The notes under the pieces were generated by a model, which was not told where the DNA came from, did not search any database, and saw only the letters and a list, made by a program, of their open reading frames with translations. Made by a program: the position numbers and the translations under genes. From Candidatus Aalborgicola defluviihabitans (lineage in GTDB: Bacteria; Pseudomonadota; Gammaproteobacteria; Burkholderiales; Burkholderiaceae_C): 64,000 bases of DNA. Where the stretch lies: positions 1 to 64,000 of the forward strand of contig JADIXX010000003.1 in assembly GCA_016705575.1 (NCBI GenBank). Direction: 5' to 3'. This document shows positions 27,132-35,984 of the stretch, piece after piece (within the stretch, counting starts at the first letter, position 1; every line of letters starts with the position of its first letter).

Positions 27132-27211
27132 GGGTATCTCCTTCGCTCCATTGTTTGGCCGAACTAAACTCGGCACATCGGTTTTGATTGGCCTTTGCGG
27201 AACCATGTGGC

Positions 27212-27345
27212 TCATTGAAGTATTGACTTATCTCGCAGCGTATTAATACGGTCTTGGGCATAGCCGAGTCAATCGCTGAGTACCGGTTGGATGTGCTCGC
27301 CCAACTTGGGCGGGGCCGTAAATAACCCATCAGACTGCCCAGACA
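27212..27345 (-). pseudogene. C-terminal scrap of a CaiB/BaiF CoA-transferase
   Basis: On the - strand the end of a type III CoA-transferase can be read: GNPDKMSGQSDGLFTAPPKL, GEHIQPVLSD, an in-frame stop, then LGYAQDRINTLRDKSILQ. FTAPPKLGEH and LGY are conserved ends of the family. Nothing earlier in the protein is recognisable. It lies immediately upstream of HyuA, so an acyl-CoA gene once preceded this operon. It partly overlaps the region where the operon promoter must lie. Confidence 0.55.
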
Positions 27346-27420
27346 TCTTGTCCGGGTTCCCTAGAAACACTTGGCAGTGCGTATAAATGCTAGTCATGCA
27401 GTTGTCACTAGCAAATTTCT

Positions 27421-27735
27421 TGCCAACTCTTGTGATATGTAAAGACGGCGTTCAGCTTAGGAAGCTGGACGACAGAAATTATCCATTTACGTTGTTTTGG
27501 TTTGTTTGGGTCCCTCACCCCTTGGCTTGTTCAAATTAATTGCTCCTGCATGATTCTTTAGAGGTCGAAAATATTTCGAGCGGCGGTTGTATTTCTGCCG
27601 TCTGGAATCCTAGAAGTCGCAATGAATTGCTCTCAAGACTTTCGCGTTTTGGAACATCTGAGACATAGACGAAACGTCAGGAACGTCAGTTTGAAACACC
27701 TGCATAACACTATCGATTCCGCGCCAACAGGGTGA
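27421..27735. other. gene-free spacer before IS6 remnant
   Basis: About 315 bases without a credible gene, more AT-rich than its surroundings. It contains the palindrome TCGAAAATATTTCGA near 27565-27580. I see no IS terminal repeat, attachment site or RNA gene. Confidence 0.5.
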
Positions 27736-28226
27736 TCACCACTGTGTCCGCTGGCTTCGATCCTGATCGTCGGTCTGTAAGTTGACCTGTCCAACAAAGC
27801 CGCGTTGCTCATTGAAAATCAGAATGCCAGACTGTAGAACTGGTTTGGCTGCGGACATGACTTGACCACCGGGGCAGTGCAACTGCCCCAACTTGATCAT
27901 GTGCGTAGTCTCGATTCCAGCGATCAACTTTTGCGCACTCCAAAAGGACTTGAAACCCATCATCGGGTTTGTCACTTGTTTCACGCCCCGGTGGTCTTGT
28001 TCGTCAATGTTGTTGCGGTATTTTGATTGGCGTAGTTCGATGTTCAAGCAGACATCGACGTTGACACTTTTGATGGCCGTCGTGTTGGCTGCGCTTTTGT
28101 CGAAGGTGATCTTCTCTGGCTGGCCAAGCAGATTGATGGCGCGGTACAGATATTTCCATTGGCCGGCGACTTTGATATAGGTTTCATCGAGCCGCCAACT
28201 CATCCCAACCGGGCACTTTCGGCGGC
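27736..28226 (-). mobile_element. IS6-family transposase remnant
   Basis: The frame reads MSWRLDETYIKVAGQWKYLY, the DDE catalytic start of IS6/IS26-type transposases, then RAINLLGQPEKITFDKSAAN, SKYRNNIDEQDHRGVKQVTN and GFKSFWSAQKLIAGIETTHM. Between YLYRA and LGQPEK about 45 residues containing part of the catalytic core are missing, and the N-terminal zinc-finger/HTH portion is absent. The first Asp and last Glu (EQDHR) survive. Terminal repeats were not found. Confidence 0.75.
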
Positions 28227-28262
28227 GTGGTTGACCACAATTACCTTTGCCGGTTAGCGACA

Positions 28263-28345
28263 ACTATGTTGGCCGTGACCCTGACGCCAAACGCCTTCGG
28301 GAACTGGAACTGGAGAACGGCAAGCTCAAGCGGCTGTTCACCTGA
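28263..28345 (+). mobile_element. IS3-family OrfA C-terminal scrap
   Basis: Reads DNYVGRDPDAKRLRELELEN then GKLKRLFT-stop. The K-RL-ELE-EN-KLKR leucine-zipper end is typical of IS3-family OrfA. Only 27 codons remain, butted against the IS6 remnant on the other strand; the methyltransferase gene starts ten bases later. This marks the right edge of the accessory block. Confidence 0.5.
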
Positions 28346-28354
28346 GCACCTAGC

Positions 28355-28984
28355 GTGCAAACCAACCATCCTCGACTTTTTAGCGCTGCTGCCGAGCGCA
28401 ACTGCGTGCCCATTCTGGCGGAACTGAAACGCCTGCTGCCACCACAAGGGCTGATGCTGGAAATTGCCAGTGGTACGGGGCAACATGCGGCGCACTTTGG
28501 CGCAGAATTGACTGGTTGGCGCTGGCAGCCAACTGATTTTGACCCGGCTTCATTGCCTTCCATTAGCGCCTGGTGCGGCGATCTGGCCAACGTGCTGCCG
28601 CCACTGCGGTTGGACGTACTCACTGACCCATGGCCTTGCGAGTTGCCGCACACGGTGGATGCGATGTACTGCGCAAACATGCTGCATATCGTGCCCTGGG
28701 CTTGCACTGCTGCATTGATGCCGGGGGCTGCGCGGCAACTGTCATCGGGTGGTGTGCTGATCACATACGGTCCCTACCTGGAAGAGGGCGTGCCGACTGC
28801 GGCAGGTAACTTGGAGTTTGATGCAGATTTGCGCTCCCGCAATCCTGCTTTTGGCCTCAGGCAACTGTCCATGGTGGAGGTAGAGGCGCTGGCGGTTGGT
28901 TTGCATTTGCAACGTCGCGTGGCCATGCCAGCCAACAATCTGCTGCTTGCATGGGGCAGGTTACGCGCGAACTCCGTAGCGTGA
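28355..28984 (+). CDS. DUF938 family SAM-dependent methyltransferase
   Basis: A 209-residue class I methyltransferase-fold protein. It begins RLFSAAAERNCVPILAELKR, the DUF938 opening, followed by the SAM motif LMLEIASGTGQHAAHFGAEL and WQPTDFDP. YCANMLHIVPW and GGVLITYGPY complete the fold. The start is a GTG at 28355 without a clear ribosome site, only ten bases after an IS3 scrap, so its native upstream region was probably replaced. The substrate is unknown. Confidence 0.8.
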   Translation: MQTNHPRLFSAAAERNCVPILAELKRLLPPQGLMLEIASGTGQHAAHFGAELTGWRWQPTDFDPASLPSISAWCGDLANVLPPLRLDVLTDPWPCELPHTVDAMYCANMLHIVPWACTAALMPGAARQLSSGGVLITYGPYLEEGVPTAAGNLEFDADLRSRNPAFGLRQLSMVEVEALAVGLHLQRRVAMPANNLLLAWGRLRANSVA

Positions 28985-29063
28985 TGGGCTAGCCTAAACA
29001 GTCCTGCACTTTACATTTGCCCGAATCTCTGAAAAACTATTCACCGAACGAATAGCTTGCCGG

Positions 29064-29636
29064 CTAACGTTGCCTGCGCCCCCATGGCAGCATGGATAGA
29101 AGTACGCCGTCCTTGAGCACAAAGTGGTGGAAGATGGCAGCTGCGGCGTGCAGCCCGACGAGCACCATAATGGTGTCGCCTAGGAATTGATGGACACTGC
29201 CCCAGTCGGCCCATTTGGCAATGCCGGCTTGCGCAATCAAGGGCATCTGGTCCACACGAATGCCACCAAGCAGCGTCAGGGCATGCCCTTCACTGCCCAG
29301 CGCCAGGAGCGCAGTTGCCGGTAGCGCAAACATCAGTGTCCACAGCGCCAGATGCACAAGCTTGGCCATCATTTGCATCCAGCTGGCCATTTGCAACTGT
29401 GGCGCCGCCGGGCGAAATGCCACCCAGATCAGACGCAACAAGGTCAGCAGCAGAACCAATAGGCCCAAGGATTCGTGCCAGACGATGTCGCTTCGCGTGG
29501 CGGGGTCGACCCCCTGGCGCATAAGCCGGCCAAAGCCCTCTGGCCCGAGGATGAATGCGATGGTCACGACGATGGCCGTGACCCAATGGAATGCGCGGCT
29601 GAGAAAATCGTAACGGGGTGAGGATGGCAGATTCAT
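29064..29636 (-). CDS. cytochrome b561 family membrane protein
   Basis: A 190-residue protein with four transmembrane helices. The start at 29636 is chosen for AGGGA upstream (AGGGACAACA-ATG); the open frame extends further but lacks homology. The first helix is RAFHWVTAIVVTIAFILG, with His; WHESLGLLVLLLTLLRLIW, KLVHLALWTLMFALPAT and HQFLGDTIMVLVGLHAAAAI supply the other haem histidines. The last segment IFHHFVLKDGVL is diagnostic. It likely moves electrons between quinol and a periplasmic acceptor. Confidence 0.88.
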   Translation of the reverse strand: MNLPSSPRYDFLSRAFHWVTAIVVTIAFILGPEGFGRLMRQGVDPATRSDIVWHESLGLLVLLLTLLRLIWVAFRPAAPQLQMASWMQMMAKLVHLALWTLMFALPATALLALGSEGHALTLLGGIRVDQMPLIAQAGIAKWADWGSVHQFLGDTIMVLVGLHAAAAIFHHFVLKDGVLLSMLPWGRRQR

Positions 29637-29733
29637 TGTTGTCCCTGATAGTTGATCGTATTCTGAACCTTGCGTGTTAAAGCAGTATTGATCCGGATAC
29701 ACGATGCATCCGTCCGGTGTGGAGAATGTCGCC

Positions 29734-30366
29734 ATGCCCCGCCCCATCTGCCCTCGCTGCCAACGACCGCAAAGCACTTGTATATGCTGCTTCGTCACCC
29801 CCACGGCGCATGCCACCGAGGTGCTGATCATGCAGCATCCGCTGGAAGTGCACGAAGCGAAGAATACGGCTCGCCTGCTGCACTTGAGCCTTGCGCACAG
29901 TCGGCTTGTGGTAGGCGAGAGGTTTGACGATGCTGTGCTACACGCGTTGATTGCCGAGCCCAAAGCCACCGTGCTGCTGTACCCAGCCACTGCACACAAA
30001 GGCCACGCCGCGCCCGCATCACTGGACGCTGTCCAGCTGGCAGACCCCAGCAAGTTGCGACTGGTAGTGCTGGACGCCACCTGGCGCAAGAGCCGAAAAA
30101 TGTTGCACCTGAGCCCGCTGTTGCAAGGGCTGCCGCGACTATCGCTACAAGAGGTGCCAGCGTCTGGGTACGTGATTCGCAAGGCGCACAAGCCTGGACA
30201 ACTATCCACGTTGGAGGCGACCTGTGCAGCACTGGCACAGCTAGAGGGCGCGCCTCAGAGGTTTGCGCCGCTGTTGCTTGCGTTCAGCGGGTTTGTGGCG
30301 CAACAGATGGCCTTGGCGGCACAACCCATTCATTTCTCTCGCCCCCGTGGTGTGCCGACTTTGTAA
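29734..30366 (+). CDS. DTW domain protein (tRNA aminocarboxypropyltransferase-like)
   Basis: A 210-residue protein. The N-terminal CPRCQRPQSTCICC is the zinc cluster of DTW/YfiP-type proteins, HPLEVHEAKNTARLLHLSL follows, and the signature DATWRKSRKML lies near residue 121. Family members (TapT in E. coli) add a 3-amino-3-carboxypropyl group to uridine in tRNA. The ATG at 29734 has GGAG at 29721; an upstream ATG at 29704 is less likely. It is divergent from cytochrome b561. Confidence 0.85.
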   Translation: MPRPICPRCQRPQSTCICCFVTPTAHATEVLIMQHPLEVHEAKNTARLLHLSLAHSRLVVGERFDDAVLHALIAEPKATVLLYPATAHKGHAAPASLDAVQLADPSKLRLVVLDATWRKSRKMLHLSPLLQGLPRLSLQEVPASGYVIRKAHKPGQLSTLEATCAALAQLEGAPQRFAPLLLAFSGFVAQQMALAAQPIHFSRPRGVPTL

Positions 30367-30435
30367 GAGAATGTGCCAACGGTGGCGCTGCAGCCGGGAT
30401 GGGGGGAGAATGCGTGCAGATTGGGGGGGTACACT

Positions 30436-31070
30436 GTGCTTGTCTATATCCTCGCATCCATTGCGGTCCTAATGGGCATCGCGACATTGGTTTTGACCAT
30501 CCAGTTGCAGCGTGCGCGCCGCGACACACGCCAACTCCAGCGCTACGTGTCCAAACTGCAAAACGCAGAGCGGACACTCAAAAACATGCTTTTTTTGATC
30601 CCTTAACCGGACTGCCCAACCGCTTGTTGCTGATGGACCGCTTCCAGAGGGCCATTCAACACGCCAAGCGCAGCCGCACCCAATTTGCGGTGCTGATGGT
30701 GGACCTGAACAAGTTCAAGGCGATCAACGACACCTATGGCCATGCCGCCGGCGACAAGGTGCTGGTCACCATTGCCCAGCGGATGGTGTCACTGGTGCGT
30801 TCGACCGATACGGTGGCCCGCCTGGGCGGTGACGAATTTGTTTTGATTATTGAGTCGCTCACTGAACGCGAACAAATTGCAACGTTGGGCCAGAAGCTGA
30901 TTGACTTGCTCGCAGAAGAGATCCTGCTGGATTCCGGTGAAGCGGTCAGTCTGGGTGGCAGCGTTGGCTTTGCCTGGTATCCCTCTGACGGCGATTCCTT
31001 GAAGGATATTCTGGAAGTGGCGGACGAGGCCATGTACTTCTGCAAGACATCGGGGTTGATGGCACTTTGA
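30436..31070 (+). pseudogene. membrane-anchored GGDEF diguanylate cyclase (single frameshift)
   Basis: A short protein of about 211 residues: one N-terminal helix (VYILASIAVLMGIATLVLTI), a coiled linker, then a GGDEF domain. The domain opens with FFDPLTGLPNRLLLMDRFQR, the active site is LGGDEFVLII, and no RxxD product-inhibition site stands five residues before it (the segment reads RSTDTVARLGGDEF). The frame changes near 30588; one G missing (ATG-GCT expected) joins LKNM to AFFDPL. The GTG at 30436 is preceded by a G-run; GTG 30373 is an alternative. It would make cyclic di-GMP; no sensory domain is present. Confidence 0.82.
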
Positions 31071-31124
31071 TGCGGGGCGCATCGTGCCACAATGAACCCA
31101 ATTCCATTGCACGACTGGCTCACC

Positions 31125-31619
31125 ATGAACATGCTTTCCAGAATCATCCTGATCACCACAACCGCACTGACCGTGGCACTGTCACTGGCCGCTTGCACCT
31201 CTGTAGAGGTACAAAACACACAGGCCGCCAAGGAGCTCAAAGCAGAAACGCGTGTGCCCGGTACGGCCTACAACGGCTGGCGGGTGTTTCAGGACAAATG
31301 TGCGGGTTGCCACGGGCCGGCCGCTACCGGCATGGGGAACGCGCCCAATCTGGTGGTGCGCATGCGCGATGTGGGTCCGCGCCAGTTTGTCGATCTGGTG
31401 CTCAAGCGGTACGACTGGGGTCTGGGCTCCATGCAGGCCAACCATGCCGGCGTAACCTGGGACACCATGGTGGACGATGTTATGCAAAACAAGCAAGGTT
31501 CATTGACCATGCCCGCCTGGGAGGGCGAACCCCGCGTGACGGCGCACATCACCGATCTGTATGCCTACCTTTCCGCTCGCGCACAGGGCACGCAAGGGCC
31601 GGGTCGCCCCGCGCCTTAA
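31125..31619 (+). CDS. lipoprotein-like cytochrome c
   Basis: A 164-residue monohaem cytochrome. The N-terminus ends in the lipobox VALSLAAC; haem attachment is CAGCH near residue 66 (DKCAGCHGPAATGMGNAPNL); the axial Met is probably in GSLTMPAWEG near 138. DLYAYLSAR closes the domain. The ATG at 31125 is favoured by the lipoprotein signal; an upstream ATG at 31092 exists. It overlaps the convergent Tag gene by four bases. It resembles small soluble electron carriers; the partner is unknown. Confidence 0.82.
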   Translation: MNMLSRIILITTTALTVALSLAACTSVEVQNTQAAKELKAETRVPGTAYNGWRVFQDKCAGCHGPAATGMGNAPNLVVRMRDVGPRQFVDLVLKRYDWGLGSMQANHAGVTWDTMVDDVMQNKQGSLTMPAWEGEPRVTAHITDLYAYLSARAQGTQGPGRPAP

Positions 31620-32278
31620 GCGTTGGAGTCGCGCGCGGGCGAAGAGAAGTCCGTGCGCGCCTGCAATGCCCGCTGACGTGCTGTGCAGCCTTCCAGGTGG
31701 TCGTTCACCAAGCCCATGGCCTGCATGAAGGCGTACATGGTGGTGGGGCCAACAAAGCTCCAGCCACGCTTGCGTAAATCTTTGGACAAGGCTATCGATT
31801 CCGCCGACGTGGTGAGTCCGCTCAGGCTTTGGTAGGTTAGCCGCTCTGGCCGGGTGGTTGGCTGCGGTTCAAATTGCCAAAAGTAGGCTGCCAGCGAACC
31901 AAACTCGCTGCGCAGCGCTTGGGCTCGCTGGGCGTTGTTGATGGTGGATGCAATCTTGCCACTGTGGCGCACAATACCGGCGTCCAGTACCAAGCGCTTG
32001 GATTCGGCCTCGCCAAAAGTGGCGACCTGGTTCATATCGAACCCGGCAAAGGCCAGCCGAAAGGCCTCGCGTTTGTTGAGAATGGTGAGCCAGCTCAAAC
32101 CCGCCTGAAAGCCTTCCAGGCAGACTTTCTCGAACAGACGTCTATCGTCGTTGACGGGAAAGCCCCATTCGTGGTCATGGTAGTGCTGGTAGGCGGATGT
32201 TGAACGGCACCACACGCAGCGGGTGACATCGTGGTCATCGGTAAAGGTGCCGGTGGGCACAAGTTTGTCGTCGGTCAT
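31616..32278 (-). CDS. tag: DNA-3-methyladenine glycosylase I
   Basis: A 220-residue Tag-family enzyme that excises 3-methyladenine from DNA. Start region: TRCVWCRSTSAYQHYHDHEW, with the zinc Cys and His ligands. YHDHEWGFPVNDDRRLFE and LEGFQAGLSWLTILNKREAF are the family core, and GWSFVGPTTMYAFMQAMGLV, with NDHLEGC holding the distal zinc ligands, completes it. The start at 32278 gives MTDDK; a longer open frame to 32326 is less likely. It is convergent with the cytochrome gene. Confidence 0.92.
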   Translation of the reverse strand: MTDDKLVPTGTFTDDHDVTRCVWCRSTSAYQHYHDHEWGFPVNDDRRLFEKVCLEGFQAGLSWLTILNKREAFRLAFAGFDMNQVATFGEAESKRLVLDAGIVRHSGKIASTINNAQRAQALRSEFGSLAAYFWQFEPQPTTRPERLTYQSLSGLTTSAESIALSKDLRKRGWSFVGPTTMYAFMQAMGLVNDHLEGCTARQRALQARTDFSSPARDSNA

Positions 32279-32387
32279 GGCAAATTTTCTGGAGGGTGTG
32301 GGGCGCAAAGACCACCGCACGAACAATCACACTAACTGATAATGTGTACAGTATATTGCCAGCAGTCGAGCCAAAAAAGGAAGCACT

Positions 32388-33026
32388 ATGTACCTGCCGC
32401 CGCACTTTGCCGAAGAACGCCCCGAAGCACTGCACCACCTGATTGCGCACAACCCCCTGGGGGCGCTGGTTGTAATGGGCCCCGACGGGTTGGACGCCAA
32501 CCACATCCCGTTTGAGCTGAATGCCGAAACCGGGCCAAACGGCACCCTGCACGCCCACGTGGCCCGTGCCAACCCGGTATGGCAACAGATGTGCAACGGC
32601 GACCCGGTCTTGGTGATTTTTCGGGCCGAAGATGGCTATATCTCACCCAACTGGTACCCCAGCAAGCACGAGACCCACCGCCAGGTGCCGACCTGGAACT
32701 ACCGGGTGGTGCATGTGCACGGACACATCCAGATTCGGGATGACGAGAAATACGTGCGTGGCCTGGTCGGTCGGTTGACGCGTGAGCATGAGCGCCGCAC
32801 GGGTGACGCCAAGCCCTGGACCATGGCGGACTCCGACCCGGCCTACATCACCAGCATGATCCAATCCATTGTGGGGGTGGAAATTACCATTGCGCGGCTT
32901 GCAGCCAAATGCAAACTCAGCCAAAACAAAGAAGCACGTGACCGCCAAGGCGCGGTTGACGCCCTGCATGCCCACAGAAACCACGCATTGGCCGAGGCCA
33001 TTGCCACTACGCTAGAGCCCCGGTAA
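32388..33026 (+). CDS. PaiB-like FMN-binding protein
   Basis: A 212-residue protein of the FMN-binding split-barrel family that includes B. subtilis PaiB, a negative regulator of sporulation and protease genes. Starts MYLPPHFAEERPEALHHLIA, and includes GPNGTLHAHVARANPVW and PNWYPSKHETHRQVPTWNY, the characteristic stretch. No DNA-binding domain is obvious, and in Gram-negative bacteria the function is not settled; a flavin-dependent oxidoreductase role is possible. Confidence 0.8.
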   Translation: MYLPPHFAEERPEALHHLIAHNPLGALVVMGPDGLDANHIPFELNAETGPNGTLHAHVARANPVWQQMCNGDPVLVIFRAEDGYISPNWYPSKHETHRQVPTWNYRVVHVHGHIQIRDDEKYVRGLVGRLTREHERRTGDAKPWTMADSDPAYITSMIQSIVGVEITIARLAAKCKLSQNKEARDRQGAVDALHAHRNHALAEAIATTLEPR

Positions 33027-33036
33027 GCTCTACACC

Positions 33037-33279
33037 CTAGTTCGAGGCTGACTCCTGGGCAATCAGTTCGCGCGCAAAGTCATAAGCGGCCGTAACCGCT
33101 TTTTCTTCACTGGGGTAGTCATTGTGAACACGGTGGGGGTTCCCCGCATGGGCCTTCAACCGTGCAAAGTCCGGGTCACGTTCGAAGCTGACCCATGCAA
33201 TCCAACGGCCGGTCGGTTCCCGCTGGGTTGAAATCGATGCGCAGCGCCCTTCGTGTTCAAGTAGGGGATAGGCAGACAT
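33037..33279 (-). CDS. small conserved-type protein, 80 residues
   Basis: No family assigned. ATG 33279 has AAGGAG 7-12 bases upstream, a strong site. Short acidic-basic sequence (MSAYPLLEHEGRCASISTQ, GRWIAWVSFERDPDFARLKA, EEKAVTAAYDFARELI) without signal or helix spanning a membrane. Soluble and cytoplasmic. Confidence 0.65.
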   Translation of the reverse strand: MSAYPLLEHEGRCASISTQREPTGRWIAWVSFERDPDFARLKAHAGNPHRVHNDYPSEEKAVTAAYDFARELIAQESASN

Positions 33280-33372
33280 GGACAACTCCTTATAAAAACT
33301 AACCAGGGTGCCAATTTAGGCCACCCCGCCGGTAAATTCAATACACCAACACGCCACCCACAAATCCATAAG

Positions 33373-33428
33373 TAAAAATAGCCTCTAGCCCTCGTCGAAT
33401 ATAAACAAACTGCTACTAAATAAATAGC
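33373..33428 (-). repeat. dispersed intergenic repeat, copy A
   Basis: On the - strand contains TATTCGACGAGGGCTAGAGG followed by CTATTT, preceded by TTTAGTAGCAGTT. The same core occurs at 48945, 59818 and 62855. It lies between the small gene and the lytic transglycosylase. Confidence 0.65.
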
Positions 33429-33433
33429 AACCA

Positions 33434-34093
33434 CTATCCCCGCAGGGAGTTCCGGTAGCGCTGGAACAGTATTTTGACCCGCTGTACATAAACCTGGGTC
33501 TCAGCATAAGGCGGCACACCAGCGTATTTTTGTACCGCTTCGGGGCCGGCGTTGTAGGCGGCAGCGGCCAGCGTGACGTCGTTCTTGAAGCGCGCGAGCA
33601 AACCGGCCAGGTACTGGGCCCCACCGCGAATATTGTGGGCCGGGTCACTGGCATGCGCCACACCCAGCATGCGCGCGGTGCCAGGCATCAACTGCATCAA
33701 ACCCCTCGCTCCCTTTTGTGAGCGGGCACTGGCGTTGAAATTGGATTCGGCGTGGATGACGGCCCGTAGCAGCGCCGGGTCCAGATCGAACTGGCGTGCC
33801 GCCTGGCCAATCTCGTCTGCATATGCGTCCAAGTTCAACTTGGTGGTATTCCAGTTGATGTTTGAACTCACACCGCAGGCGTAACACGACGGGCGGTACA
33901 CCACATAGGCACCCTTGGCAGGCGGAACGTCGGAGAAGGTGGGCGTGCCACCCTGCAGCGACTTAAAAATGCGCGGCCCTTTGCCAGATACTTCAGAAGT
34001 GGCCAACAAGGGCGCGCACAGCAGCACGGCACCCAGCACCAAGGGAAGGCAACGGTTTTTCAGGGGCGAGAGTAGAGACGTTGAAATGCGCAC
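33434..34093 (-). CDS. lytic transglycosylase (SLT domain)
   Basis: A 219-residue exported muramidase that cuts peptidoglycan. The GTG at 34093 gives a signal segment (PLVLGAVLLCAPLLATSEVS); upstream codons in the same frame lack homology. The SLT domain begins near residue 110: LLRAVIHAESNFNASARSQK with catalytic Glu, GARGLMQLMPGTARMLGV, YLAGLLARF, and AAAAYNAGPEAVQKYAGVPP. The first 34 bases overlap the end of the EamA gene, with which it is probably co-transcribed. Confidence 0.86.
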   Translation of the reverse strand: MRISTSLLSPLKNRCLPLVLGAVLLCAPLLATSEVSGKGPRIFKSLQGGTPTFSDVPPAKGAYVVYRPSCYACGVSSNINWNTTKLNLDAYADEIGQAARQFDLDPALLRAVIHAESNFNASARSQKGARGLMQLMPGTARMLGVAHASDPAHNIRGGAQYLAGLLARFKNDVTLAAAAYNAGPEAVQKYAGVPPYAETQVYVQRVKILFQRYRNSLRG

Positions 34094-35007
34094 ACCACAT
34101 TGTCCAACCAACGCCCACCACTGACCAGCACAATGCCCAGCAGCACCGGAATCGCGCCGATCAGAAAGTTGGGTTCGATTGGTTCGCTCAGCAGCCATGC
34201 GCCAAAAACTATGCCGAACATGGGCGTCATAAACGAGAAAACGCCCAGTCGTGAGGCCTGGTAGCGTGTGAGCAGCCAAAACCAGGCCAGAAAACTGGCA
34301 AACGACACCACCAGTGAATGAAAGGCCAGACTGAGCCAGACCTGCGGCGTGGGGTTGAAGTGCGTCTGGCCGGTAACCAGAGACGCCATCAGTAGCAGTA
34401 CAGCAGCTGCCACCAACTGGTACATCAGGGTTTGCGTGGCCGGTGCCCGCGCCAGTGTGGTGGTGCGCACCACCAGTGTGGTGGCTGCCCAGGCCACGCC
34501 AGCCAGCAGGCCCAGAAAATCACCCCACAGCATGTCGGCCATATCCTTGCTAGAGCCAGTGCCCTGGCTTCGGCCCAAAAAAGTCATGGCAATGCCGCCA
34601 AACGCCAGCGCAATGCCCAGCCACTGCACCGCGCCCAGGCGTTCCGATGGCAATTTCCAATGCAGACCCAGTGCGGCAAAGATCGGGGCTGTGTAGAGGA
34701 ACACCGCCATGTGTGAGGCATTGGTGTGGCGCAAGCCTTCACCCACGAGTAAAAATTCCAGGGCAAATAACCCACCCACCACCAGGCCAGGGCCTAACGT
34801 GCCGTCGGTGATGCGCATGCGCTCGCCGCGCAGTGCCATGGTCATCCACACCAGCAGTGCGGCCACGCCCGAGCGCAGGCCAATCTGCAAAATGGGCGCA
34901 ATGTCGTGCGCCGTGGCCTTGAGCACCACCTGTTGCAAGCCCCACAGGAGGCAAATCACCATCATCGAGCCGATGGCTGTGGAATCGAGTGCCCTGCGCG
35001 TGTCCAT
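34060..35007 (-). CDS. EamA/DMT family transporter
   Basis: A 315-residue drug/metabolite exporter with ten predicted helices in two EamA repeats (first: MMVICLLWGLQQVVLKATA; second begins near LWGDFLGLLAGVAWAATTLV). ATG 35007 has AGGAAA upstream. It is divergent from an AraC-family regulator with about 100 bases between, so it is the likely target of that regulator. The substrate is unknown; amino acids or metabolites are common. Confidence 0.87.
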   Translation of the reverse strand: MDTRRALDSTAIGSMMVICLLWGLQQVVLKATAHDIAPILQIGLRSGVAALLVWMTMALRGERMRITDGTLGPGLVVGGLFALEFLLVGEGLRHTNASHMAVFLYTAPIFAALGLHWKLPSERLGAVQWLGIALAFGGIAMTFLGRSQGTGSSKDMADMLWGDFLGLLAGVAWAATTLVVRTTTLARAPATQTLMYQLVAAAVLLLMASLVTGQTHFNPTPQVWLSLAFHSLVVSFASFLAWFWLLTRYQASRLGVFSFMTPMFGIVFGAWLLSEPIEPNFLIGAIPVLLGIVLVSGGRWLDNVVCAFQRLYSRP

Positions 35008-35110
35008 GGGAAAATTTTCCTGGGGTGATTGCGGTGGTTCGATTATGGAGTTGGCTGCTTTCGTTAATATAGTGAATAACTGACAAGCCATACGGCAGAG
35101 CCGCCAAACC

Positions 35111-35923
35111 ATGCCCATCCTGCAACCCAAGCTCGAAATCCCCTTGTCGGCCCGGGAGCTGCCGGCGCCCATCATGTTTCGCAGCGCGTATGTGCCGGCC
35201 GCTGGTCTGTACCCCGAGCACCAGCACGCCTGGGGCGAGTTTGTCTACGCCTTCAGCGGCGTCATGGAGGTCAAGGTGGCCGGCCACCACTACCTGGCGC
35301 CACCGCAATACGGCATTTGGCTGCCACCAGACGTGGAGCATGTGGGCCTGAACCGCTATGAGGCTCACCACTGCTCGCTCTACCTCTCACCGGCTGCGTG
35401 CGCGGCATTGCCCCGCCAGCCTTGCGCGTTGACTGTCAGCCCCCTTGTGCGTGCCTTGCTGGAACACCTGCAGCAAATGGGTGCGCACCATCCCTGCAAT
35501 GCAGCGCAAGAGCGCCTGCTACAAGTATTGGTGGACCAATTGGTCAACGCGCCCAGCGCTGGCAGCTACTTGCCCACTTCGGACGACCCGCAACTGGGGG
35601 CAGTGCTGCGCATGCTGGAAGAACAGCCGGGCGACAACCGCTCGCTGCCCGAACTGGCCCAGGCGGCTCACACCACTGAGCGAACACTGATGCGCCGCTG
35701 CCAACGTGATCTGGGCATGTCGCTGGCCGATTGGCGCCAGCGCCTGAGGGTGGTCAAAGCCATGCCACTGCTGGAAGCCGGACAGACGGTAGAGACCATT
35801 GCACTGGACCTGGGCTATGGCAGCGCATCGTCTTTCATCACCATGTTCAAACGTCTGGTGGGAGCCACGCCGGATGAGTTTCGCAAAGGCGCGGCCGGAA
35901 GATCAGTTCAGCCGCAGCTCTGA
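35111..35923 (+). CDS. AraC-family transcriptional regulator
   Basis: A 270-residue regulator. The N-terminal cupin sensor (about residues 15-100) has EHQHAWGEFVYAFSGVMEV and APPQYGIWLPPDVEHVGLNR. The C-terminal double helix-turn-helix begins near 165 (SLPELAQAAHTTERTLMRRC) and has the family end LDLGYGSASSFITMFKRLVG followed by PDEFR. It is divergent from the EamA exporter, a usual pairing for local control. Confidence 0.88.
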   Translation: MPILQPKLEIPLSARELPAPIMFRSAYVPAAGLYPEHQHAWGEFVYAFSGVMEVKVAGHHYLAPPQYGIWLPPDVEHVGLNRYEAHHCSLYLSPAACAALPRQPCALTVSPLVRALLEHLQQMGAHHPCNAAQERLLQVLVDQLVNAPSAGSYLPTSDDPQLGAVLRMLEEQPGDNRSLPELAQAAHTTERTLMRRCQRDLGMSLADWRQRLRVVKAMPLLEAGQTVETIALDLGYGSASSFITMFKRLVGATPDEFRKGAAGRSVQPQL

Positions 35924-35935
35924 AAACAACGCCAA

Positions 35936-35955
35936 GAGCATGCCGTGGCATGCTC
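35936..35955. terminator. palindromic hairpin between convergent genes
   Basis: GAGCATGCC and GGCATGCTC are perfect nine-base arms with two bases between, 13 bases after the AraC stop and before the convergent Rrf2 gene. No U-run follows, so bidirectional termination is only likely. Confidence 0.4.
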
Positions 35956-35984
35956 CATTGTGGTGCGCGTGGATGTCAATCTAG

